From assembly GCF_014695915.1 (NCBI RefSeq), contig NZ_JACJPF010000062.1:1-64000 (forward strand): DNA of 64,000 nucleotides, read 5' to 3'. The position numbers and the translations under genes are program-made. Below are positions 36,519-43,551 of this stretch, piece after piece. Under the pieces are notes generated by a model. That model saw only the letters and a program-made list of their open reading frames with translations, had not been told where the DNA came from and searched no databases. The stretch's first letter is position 1. Each line of letters opens with the position of its first letter. This stretch comes from Trichocoleus sp. FACHB-40 (GTDB lineage: Bacteria; Cyanobacteriota; Cyanobacteriia; Cyanobacteriales; FACHB-T130).

Positions 36519-37008
36519 AATGGTCGAGTTTTTCTCAATACGGTTTAGGTTTACTTAAAATCCAAACCTTGGGATTTGTTGGGAAAGAGGATGCAGAACC
36601 CAGTACCCATAAGCATTGGTTGAGTTACACTTGGGTACTGCTACGCCAAAGCAAGCTAGATACTATTCCCTAAAAACCTTCTTAAGTAAACCTCAAATTT
36701 ATTTCTTTTGCCTGTTTAATTATTCAAAGCTTATGTATATAGACTTATTTTTAATGCCATTAATAAGCAATTTGTATATTTAATTACCGTTTACTCTAAA
36801 GTATTTACTACCATTGATAGATTAAAAATAGACAATATCCTTTCCACTGGCAGATTCCCGATAAAGGCTTATTAGTACAAAATTAAGCATTAACACAATA
36901 CAAAGCTGTCATAAATTTAACTTGCATATTAAATTGCTTGCGAGAGCAATTATTAGCGAATAGTCATGGGCTAGATTCTTCCCCTGTGCTAATTGCTTAA
37001 ATCTTCTT

Positions 37009-37755
37009 ATGTGCAAATTAGATAAACAGCAACTTATCTATCTATTATTAGCAGCACATCAAATGACTTTTTTTAATTCCACAGTACCGCCTCTGCGCCG
37101 CAAACAAAAAAATCTTGATTTTCAGGATCTCCAAGGCCTTTGGCGTATTCATTTGCAGATCGGAAACACTACGCTTTATTCCACGTTTTATACTCGGATC
37201 GACCAAGCTTGCATTTTCTGGGGTTTGATATCAGCCGCGATTTTTTTCACCGCCCACTTTTTCCCTTTGAGTTGGAATATTCAAGCTGCTTTGTGGTCAG
37301 CGCTGACTCTGATTGGTACTACTGTAATGGTAGTATGGACGCGCTTTTGGGTTAAGGTGGAGCAGGTTAGCTGGGTGCTGTATTGCTGGGTAATTTTAAT
37401 GTTAGTGGGGCTTGTCCTGACTGACTTGGGTATTTTCTTGGGCTGGGGGAATGTTTTGATGCGCCTGTGTCCGTTGTGGCTGGGGTTGAGCGCTTTTGGC
37501 TATTTCTTGACTGGTTTAGGGGTGCGATCGCGTGCTATCCTTCTGGCTGGAATTGTTCACCTGCTATGTATATTTCTCCTTCCCTACTTTTGTGGTTGGG
37601 AGTTTCTGATCGCTGGAGGCGTGATGGTGATTAGCTTGTTAATCTTAGCTGAATTTCAGTGGGATATGCGGTCGCCTATTAGTTACGATGCGTTGACCCT
37701 AGAACAAAAACAATTCAATCAACAGCAACATCAGCTACGCCGAATGATTGTTTAG
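37009..37755 (+). CDS. Membrane protein, unknown
   Basis: 248 residues with about six to seven transmembrane helices and a hydrophilic C-terminus (LTLEQKQFNQQQHQLRRM). The stretch LWRIHLQIGNTTLYSTF at the N-side is amphipathic. No family recognised. Start choice is uncertain: the ATG at 37009 and an ATG at 37063 (MTFFNSTVPP) have no clear ribosome-binding site. It is followed by a good hairpin at 37770. Confidence 0.65.
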   Translation: MCKLDKQQLIYLLLAAHQMTFFNSTVPPLRRKQKNLDFQDLQGLWRIHLQIGNTTLYSTFYTRIDQACIFWGLISAAIFFTAHFFPLSWNIQAALWSALTLIGTTVMVVWTRFWVKVEQVSWVLYCWVILMLVGLVLTDLGIFLGWGNVLMRLCPLWLGLSAFGYFLTGLGVRSRAILLAGIVHLLCIFLLPYFCGWEFLIAGGVMVISLLILAEFQWDMRSPISYDALTLEQKQFNQQQHQLRRMIV

Positions 37756-37769
37756 AAATATTTCAATAA

Positions 37770-37806
37770 AATTTGGTGGAGAAGAAACGCTTTTCCCCAC
37801 CAAATT
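37770..37806. terminator. Terminator hairpin
   Basis: AATTTGGTGG/CCACCAAATT stem with an inner imperfect extension, between the membrane protein gene (plus) and the small gene at 37851 (minus). AT-rich on both sides, so it can serve both. Confidence 0.65.
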
Positions 37807-37850
37807 ATTTATTATTGACCACACGACGACAGAAAAAGACATTCGCTTGA

Positions 37851-38003
37851 CTACCAATCAGCCCTTCTAGTTTCTTTTAAGGGGTCGCCTGAAAAAGGCT
37901 GCACTCCAGTCACAGGATAAGCATCGTCACTTGGGCCAAAGATGCGGGCAATCGCTTCGGAAAAATACTGGGTGATACTATCCATCATTCGGGTAATACC
38001 CAT
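37851..38003 (-). CDS. 50-residue protein, unknown
   Basis: The minus strand has a complete short frame, MGITRMMDSITQYFSEAIAR to TRRADW. A GGGAGA lies just upstream of the ATG at 38003, a plausible ribosome-binding site. The composition (SITQYFSEAIARIFGP, then DDAYPVTGVQPFSGDP) looks like a folded small protein rather than random sequence: an amphipathic helix and a proline/glycine-rich tail. No homologue named with confidence. It is too short for most gene finders. Confidence 0.6.
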   Translation of the reverse strand: MGITRMMDSITQYFSEAIARIFGPSDDAYPVTGVQPFSGDPLKETRRADW

Positions 38004-38202
38004 ATACTTACTCTCCCGGTTTGTTTTTAGACTTGAAATGTAAATTAGCTTTCTATACTTACCATTATGAGTAGTTTTGGATTATTGACGTTTATTTGCA
38101 ATACTTGTTTGATTAGGTTTGCAATACTTTGCTTGTCGTTGATAAAAGCTGTGCGTTTCATTAAAACTTTTACAAGTTTTTTAAACTTACTTATATTTTC
38201 AA

Positions 38203-38240
38203 CAATTTACTTTAAAAGTTATGACTTTTAAAGTAAATTG
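38203..38240. repeat. Perfect 17-bp inverted repeat
   Basis: CAATTTACTTTAAAAGT and its exact complement flank TATG. It lies in the 488-bp gap 38004-38491, between the start of the small gene and pncB. Nothing else is seen in that gap except AT-rich runs and a short CTTGC/GCAAG dyad just before pncB. Confidence 0.85.
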
Positions 38241-38491
38241 CTCCTGTTATGGAGAGCATCCAGCTTTCTTCAGCGCCGCGCAGTTAGAGTTTTATGCGAT
38301 CGCTCTTTATTTGTCTATTTTAAATAAAAATACTATTAAGAATAGTATACAAAGGAGATAAGTAGCCCTAAGAGGTCATGTAACCTACCTGATACATCTA
38401 TCTTCTTTAAGAGATTATCAAAATACCTTGGCAGTATTTTGGTGAATAGCACTATAATCGTAGAAACTATTCTTGCCAAGGTAGCAAGATT

Positions 38492-39904
38492 ATGAAAATT
38501 TCCCTTGACGGACTTGCAAAGCACCCGAACCCTCTTCATGAGCAGGTTAGGGCAGAAGATCGGGAACTGGCGATCGCGCCTGAAGATTATAGCCTCCTGA
38601 CCGACCTCTACCAGCTGACGATGGCAGCTTGCTACACAGGCGAAGGTTTGGAGCAAAGGCGCGCCAGCTTTGAGCTGTTTGTGCGGCGGCTACCAAACGG
38701 CTTTGGCTATTTGATTGCGATGGGGCTGGCGCAGGCGCTAGACTACCTGGAGAAATTCCGCTTTACACCAAGTCAGCTGGAGGCTTTGCAGGCAACAGGG
38801 ATTTTTGCACAAGCACCAGCGCGATTTTGGTCGCTGCTGGAGGAAGGTCGCTTCACAGGCGATGTGTGGGCAGTTCCAGAGGGAACCGCTGTTTTTGCTA
38901 ACGAGCCGCTGCTACGGGTGGAAGCACCCTTATGGCAAGCTCAGTTGGTAGAAACCTACCTGCTGAACACCATCAACTATCAGAGTTTGGTGGCGACGCG
39001 GGCGGCGCGGATGCGCGATGCGGCTGGGGCGCAAGCGACACTGCTAGAATTCGGGACGCGACGGGCGTTTAGTCCCCAAGCCTCTGTGTGGGCGGCGAGG
39101 GCGGCCTTGGCAGCTGGGTTAGATGCCACTTCTAATGTATTGGCAGCGATCAAATTGGGTCAAAAGCCTAGTGGAACGATTGCTCATGCTTTAGTGATGG
39201 CGATCGCAGCCACATCTGGAAGCGAACAAGAGGCTTTTAAGGCATTCCACCGATATTTTCCTGGTGCGCCATTGTTGATTGATACATACGATACAGTCGC
39301 TGCTGCCCAAGGTTTGGCACAAATGTTAGCAGCAGGGGAAACGCAATTGGCTGGGGTGCGGATAGATTCGGGTGATTTAGTAACTTTATCTAAACAAGTG
39401 CGATCGCTTTTACCCGATGTTCCCATCTTTGCCAGTGGCGATTTGGATGAATACGAAATTGCCAGATTGAAAGCAGCTGGCGCTTGCATCGACGGTTATG
39501 GACTGGGAACTCGACTGGTTACGGGAACAGCTTTAAATGGGGTTTATAAACTGGTGGAAATTGATGGCATTCCCGTGATGAAAGAATCGAGCGGTAAGAT
39601 AACTTATCCTGGTCGAAAGCAGATTTTTCGCCGCCATCAGGGAAGTCAGGTTAAAGCAGACAGATTGGGATTGTTGACGGAAAGCCCGAATGGAGAAGAA
39701 CCTTTGTTGCAGCTGATGGTTAAACAGGGCGAACAGGTGCAGTTACCAGATTTGGCGGAAATTCGAGAACGTACAACTGCATCAGTTGCTAGTTTACCAG
39801 CTCTGACGCGATCGCTTGATTCTCCCATTTCTGTATCTGTGGAGATTTCTGAGGCGCTGAGGTTGTTGACTGAAAAAACTCGTCTTGGTTCATCGAAGGA
39901 ATGA
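38492..39904 (+). CDS. pncB: Nicotinate phosphoribosyltransferase
   Basis: 470 residues. Makes nicotinate mononucleotide from nicotinate and PRPP (NAD salvage). Motifs: SLLTDLYQLTMAACY, the catalytic-histidine region, RRLPNGFGYLIAMGL, TLLEFGTRRAFSPQ and IRIDSGDLVTLSKQV, plus GYGLGTRLVTG. First gene of the NAD operon, 61 bp before nadD. The start codon ATG follows a short hairpin CTTGC/GCAAG. Expression is likely controlled by the NrtR-like protein of the same operon, by analogy. Confidence 0.95.
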   Translation: MKISLDGLAKHPNPLHEQVRAEDRELAIAPEDYSLLTDLYQLTMAACYTGEGLEQRRASFELFVRRLPNGFGYLIAMGLAQALDYLEKFRFTPSQLEALQATGIFAQAPARFWSLLEEGRFTGDVWAVPEGTAVFANEPLLRVEAPLWQAQLVETYLLNTINYQSLVATRAARMRDAAGAQATLLEFGTRRAFSPQASVWAARAALAAGLDATSNVLAAIKLGQKPSGTIAHALVMAIAATSGSEQEAFKAFHRYFPGAPLLIDTYDTVAAAQGLAQMLAAGETQLAGVRIDSGDLVTLSKQVRSLLPDVPIFASGDLDEYEIARLKAAGACIDGYGLGTRLVTGTALNGVYKLVEIDGIPVMKESSGKITYPGRKQIFRRHQGSQVKADRLGLLTESPNGEEPLLQLMVKQGEQVQLPDLAEIRERTTASVASLPALTRSLDSPISVSVEISEALRLLTEKTRLGSSKE

Positions 39905-39965
39905 ACCGCCTTGGCTATGCTAATGCGCGTTAGCGCTTAGCGCTATATAAACCCAAAGGAAGAAA

Positions 39966-40556
39966 ATGAAGAGAGTTGCTTTGTTTGGTACAAGTGCCGA
40001 CCCGCCGACATCTGGACATCAGGCGATCCTTAATTGGCTGTCTCAACACTACGATCTGGTGGCGGTGTGGGCATCGGATAATCCGTTTAAGTCTCACCAA
40101 ACGCCGCTGGAACATCGATCCAGAATGCTACGGTTGCTGATTGAGGAACTTAATTCGACTTGGCACAATATCTGCCTGTTTCAGGAACTCAGCAGCCCAA
40201 GAACTCTGGAGACAGTGCAGAAGGCGAGGGCACTTTGGGGAATGTCGGTAGACTTTACAGTAGTAATTGGTTCCGACTTAGTTAGCCAGATGCCGCGTTG
40301 GTATAGAGTTGAAGATTGGTTGCGGCAAGTGCAACTGCTGGTAGTACCTAGACCAGGATATCTGATAGAAGACTCTAGTTTAGAGGAACTGCGGCAGATG
40401 GGAGCGCACATAGCGATCGCTCACCTTAACGCGCCAGCGGTTTCCTCTACAGCGTATCGTGAGAATGGAAACACCAAAGCCTTGACGACCACCGTCAAAG
40501 ATTATATCAATAGAGAACGTTTATACGAATGCCAGGACGCGGCTCGAAAAAAATAG
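39966..40556 (+). CDS. nadD: Nicotinate-nucleotide adenylyltransferase
   Basis: 196 residues. Joins nicotinate mononucleotide and ATP to deaminated NAD. N-terminal ALFGTSADPPTSGHQAIL is the nucleotidyltransferase (T/H)xGH-type signature, and SDNPFKSHQ and VVIGSDLVSQMPRW follow. The C-terminal ISSTxxR-type motif appears as PAVSSTAYRENGN. It overlaps the next gene by 28 bp, which suggests coupled translation. Confidence 0.93.
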   Translation: MKRVALFGTSADPPTSGHQAILNWLSQHYDLVAVWASDNPFKSHQTPLEHRSRMLRLLIEELNSTWHNICLFQELSSPRTLETVQKARALWGMSVDFTVVIGSDLVSQMPRWYRVEDWLRQVQLLVVPRPGYLIEDSSLEELRQMGAHIAIAHLNAPAVSSTAYRENGNTKALTTTVKDYINRERLYECQDAARKK

Positions 40557-41266
40557 CACAACAACCGACATTAGCCGATTTTAAAGTCGGAGTTGATAAC
40601 GTAATTTTCTCAGTCGATACGGCGCAAAATCGACTGTTAGTTTTGTTAGTAATGCGCCAAGAAGAACCCTTCTCAGGACATTGGTGCTTACCCGGTACTT
40701 TAGTCCGTCAAGGAGAATCTTTAGAAGATGCCGCCTATCGAATTTTAGCTGAAAAAATTCGCGTCAAAAACTTGTACTTGGAACAGTTATACACCTTTGG
40801 CGGGCCAGGACGCGATCTGAGGGAATGTGATGACAGTTATGGGGTGCGTTATCTATCAGTTAGTTACTTTGCTTTGGTACGGTTTGAAGAAGCTGAATTA
40901 ATTGCCGATGGCGTTAGTGGTATTGCTTGGTATCCCTTAGAACAAGTGCCGCAACTCGCCTTTGACCACAATAAAATTTTAGAGTATGGTCATCGGCGGT
41001 TGCGAAATAAGTTAGAGTATAGCCCAGTTGCATTTGAAGTGTTACCAGAGGTATTTACTTTGAGTGACTTATATCAGCTTTACACGACAGTTTTAGGGGA
41101 CAATTTTGCAGATTATTCCAACTTTCGCGCCCGGTTGCTGAAGCTAGGTTTTCTTTACGATACTAAAGTAAAAGTGTCGCGTGGTGCCGGTCGTCCAGCA
41201 AGTTTGTATCGGTTTGATGCTGAAGCGTTTGCCCCGTTTAAGGATAAGCCTTTGGTGTTTATTTAA
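40529..41266 (+). CDS. nrtR: NrtR-like NUDIX transcription regulator
   Basis: 245 residues. The N-terminal NUDIX-like domain (about 20-150) has GHWCLPGTLVRQGESLEDAAYRILAEKI, but the catalytic REx2EE box is degenerate (RILAEKIRV). The C-terminal winged-helix part (about 165-245) ends LKLGFLYDTKVKVSRGAGRPASLYRF. This plan fits NrtR, a repressor that senses ADP-ribose and controls NAD genes. Lying inside the NAD operon supports it. No operator sequence assigned. Confidence 0.82.
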   Translation: MPGRGSKKIAQQPTLADFKVGVDNVIFSVDTAQNRLLVLLVMRQEEPFSGHWCLPGTLVRQGESLEDAAYRILAEKIRVKNLYLEQLYTFGGPGRDLRECDDSYGVRYLSVSYFALVRFEEAELIADGVSGIAWYPLEQVPQLAFDHNKILEYGHRRLRNKLEYSPVAFEVLPEVFTLSDLYQLYTTVLGDNFADYSNFRARLLKLGFLYDTKVKVSRGAGRPASLYRFDAEAFAPFKDKPLVFI

Positions 41267-41311
41267 ATGCCAAGGTATGCAAAGTAATTTAATCTTCTGC
41301 CTAAAAAAAGT

Positions 41312-41605
41312 ATGGAACCCGAAGAGACTTTAGATATCCAAGACATTCGTAATGAGATTGATAAAATTGACCAGAAAATTATTGAACTTCTTGGCAAGCG
41401 ATTTGAATATGTGAAAGCTGCTGCCAAGTTTAAAACCAGTGAAGAAAGTGTAAAAGCCCCAGAACGGCGTAAGGCTATGATGCAGCAAAGACGTGTTTGG
41501 GCTGAAGAACAAGGCTTAAATCCTGATGTAATTGAAAAGTTATATCAAGATTTGGTCAGTTATTTTATGAATGAAGAATTACACCATTGGAAATCAAGAA
41601 AATAA
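41312..41605 (+). CDS. Chorismate mutase family protein, PchB-like
   Basis: 97 residues of the all-helical AroQ fold. It aligns without gaps to the isochorismate pyruvate lyase PchB as I remember it: IRNEIDKIDQKIIELLGKR, then YVKAAAKFKTSEE, APERR and WAEEQGL. The active-site residues R13, R30 and K41 are conserved. The position of PchB Q90 is E89 here, the swap seen in some chorismate mutases. No salicylate or siderophore genes are near. It may act on chorismate or isochorismate. Placed between nrtR and nadE in the NAD operon. Confidence 0.78.
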   Translation: MEPEETLDIQDIRNEIDKIDQKIIELLGKRFEYVKAAAKFKTSEESVKAPERRKAMMQQRRVWAEEQGLNPDVIEKLYQDLVSYFMNEELHHWKSRK

Positions 41606-41737
41606 ATAATGTAATATATTCAAATACAGCAAACCTTATTTATATATAAAATCTTCTTTTTCTTCCTCTGCGTTCTCAGCGTCTCTGCGGTTCGTTTTAA
41701 AAAAGTAGCTTTCACACATCAAATAGGATGGCTATAT

Positions 41738-43504
41738 ATGAAAATTGCGATCGCTCAACTTAACCCCACAATTGGCGACCTCGCCAACAACGCCCAACAA
41801 ATTCTCAATGCTGCTAAAATTGCCGCTGAGAATAATGTCCGTTTATTGCTAACACCGGAACTTTCTTTGTGCGGTTATCCGCCACGGGATTTGCTATTAA
41901 ATCCCAGCTTCGTTGAATCAATGGCAAACGTTTTACAGCAATTAGCACAAGATTTACCGCCAAATATCGCTGTTTTAGTGGGAACAGTTGAACCAAATTC
42001 AAAAGCGCACGTTGCTGGCGGGAAACCTTTATTTAACAGTATCACCTGGTTAGAAAATGGTCAATTACAGCAAATTTTTCACAAGCGATTGTTACCTACC
42101 TACGATGTTTTTGACGAATATCGATATTTTGAACCAGGGCTGCAAGCTAATGCTTTCACCCTCGACAATCTCCACATCGGAGTAACAATTTGCGAAGATT
42201 TGTGGAACGATGAGGAATTTTGGGGTAAGCGCAGCTATGCCATAAATCCAATTGTTGATTTAGCTCAATTGGATGTAAATTTTATTGTGAATTTATCAGC
42301 TTCACCTTACAGAGTTGGTAAGCACAAGTTGCGAGAATCGATGTTGCGACATAGCGCGTCTCGCTTCAACAAACCAATCGTATATGCTAATCAGGTTGGG
42401 GGAAATGATGACTTAATTTTTGATGGGTGCAGTTTCGCTTTAAATCGTACTGGTGAGGTAGTTAGTCGCGCTTTTGCTTTTGAAACAGATTTGGTGTTAA
42501 TAGAATTTGATGAGGAAAAGCGGGATCTGATCCCCTCCAACTCCTCCTCGTTAAGAGGTGAGGGAGGGATATCGCCTTTACCAGAAACTGAAGATGAGGA
42601 AATTTGGGGTGCTTTGGTGTTGGGGGTGCGAGACTATGCGCGTAAGTGCGGCTTTTCTAAAGTAGTTATTGGTTTGAGTGGTGGGATCGACTCGGCATTA
42701 GTGGCAGCGATCGCATCCTCTGCATTAGGATCAGAAAATGTATTCGGCATTCTCATGCCTTCTCCCTACAGTTCCGATCATTCTATTAAAGATGCGCTGG
42801 AATTAGCCGAAAATCTGGGCATTGCGACTGAAATTCTGCCGATTGGCGATTTAATGACAGGTTACGACAAAACTCTGGAAAAGGTGTTTGCTGACACATC
42901 TTTTGGACTTGCCGAGGAGAATATTCAATCGCGGATTCGCGGTAATTTATTGATGGCGATCGCTAATAAGTTTGGCTATCTGCTACTATCTACAGGCAAT
43001 AAATCAGAAATGGCGGTTGGTTACTGTACGCTTTACGGCGATATGAACGGCGGATTAGCTGTAATTGCTGACGTACCTAAAACTCGCGTCTATTCCCTTT
43101 GTAATTGGCTGAATGCTGAGGGACTGGGGACTGGGGACTGGGGACTAGGGACTGGGGAAGAAAAGAATGCTACTCTTTCCTCTATCCGAAAAGAAATTAT
43201 CCCAACCAATATCATCTTCAAGCCTCCGAGTGCGGAATTAAAACCCGGTCAAGTCGATCAAGATTCTCTGCCGTCTTATGATATTCTGGACGACATTTTG
43301 CAACGATTAATTCACGAGTATCAATCATCAGCCCAAATTATCGCCGCCGGACACGATGCAACTGTTGTTAACCGAGTAATGCAGCTGGTAGCGCGTGCGG
43401 AATTTAAGCGGCGACAAGCACCTCCGGGAATTAAGATTACAGATCGCGCTTTTGGTACTGGTTGGCGAATGCCAATTGCCAGTCGTTGGGCGGTAAATAA
43501 TTAA
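41738..43504 (+). CDS. nadE: Glutamine-dependent NAD+ synthetase
   Basis: 588 residues. The N-terminal amidase domain (1-260) releases ammonia from glutamine; the C-terminal domain (about 290-588) amidates deaminated NAD. Amidase triad regions are LLTPELSLCGYPP, HKRLLPTYDVFDEYRYF and VTICEDLW. The synthetase P-loop is VIGLSGGIDSALVAA. Two stretches are short-repeat-derived: residues about 265-283 in the linker, and about 462-475 (GTGDWGLGTGEE) in the synthetase domain. The second makes it odd, but the frame and motifs are intact. Terminal enzyme of the operon. Confidence 0.95.
   Translation: MKIAIAQLNPTIGDLANNAQQILNAAKIAAENNVRLLLTPELSLCGYPPRDLLLNPSFVESMANVLQQLAQDLPPNIAVLVGTVEPNSKAHVAGGKPLFNSITWLENGQLQQIFHKRLLPTYDVFDEYRYFEPGLQANAFTLDNLHIGVTICEDLWNDEEFWGKRSYAINPIVDLAQLDVNFIVNLSASPYRVGKHKLRESMLRHSASRFNKPIVYANQVGGNDDLIFDGCSFALNRTGEVVSRAFAFETDLVLIEFDEEKRDLIPSNSSSLRGEGGISPLPETEDEEIWGALVLGVRDYARKCGFSKVVIGLSGGIDSALVAAIASSALGSENVFGILMPSPYSSDHSIKDALELAENLGIATEILPIGDLMTGYDKTLEKVFADTSFGLAEENIQSRIRGNLLMAIANKFGYLLLSTGNKSEMAVGYCTLYGDMNGGLAVIADVPKTRVYSLCNWLNAEGLGTGDWGLGTGEEKNATLSSIRKEIIPTNIIFKPPSAELKPGQVDQDSLPSYDILDDILQRLIHEYQSSAQIIAAGHDATVVNRVMQLVARAEFKRRQAPPGIKITDRAFGTGWRMPIASRWAVNN
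42530..42585. repeat. Repeat-derived segment in nadE, linker
   Basis: CCCCTCCAACTCCTCCTCGT followed by TAAGAGGTGAGGGAGGG resembles the dispersed C/T-rich hairpin repeat seen at about 50870-50950. It encodes PSNSSSLRGEGG between the two enzyme domains. Confidence 0.65.
43121..43159. repeat. Heptamer STRR inside nadE
   Basis: GGGGACT is repeated about five times with one variant (GGGACTA). It is in frame, coding for a Gly/Thr/Trp-rich insert. The same unit type appears at 60283-60312 outside genes. Confidence 0.85.
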
Positions 43505-43523
43505 AGACTTCAAAGCCAAGAAA

Positions 43524-43548
43524 GTAGACAGGCATCTTGCCTGTCTAC
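43524..43548. terminator. Terminator between nadE and the transglutaminase gene
   Basis: GTAGACAGGCA-TCT-TGCCTGTCTAC, perfect 11-bp stem with T-rich sequence behind it, between convergent stops at 43504 and 43552. Confidence 0.82.
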
Positions 43549-43551
43549 GGT

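Noticed and set aside
38340-38491. An NrtR operator upstream of pncB
   Set aside because: Short A/T dyads are present but none clearly matches a known consensus that I can state, so no site was assigned.
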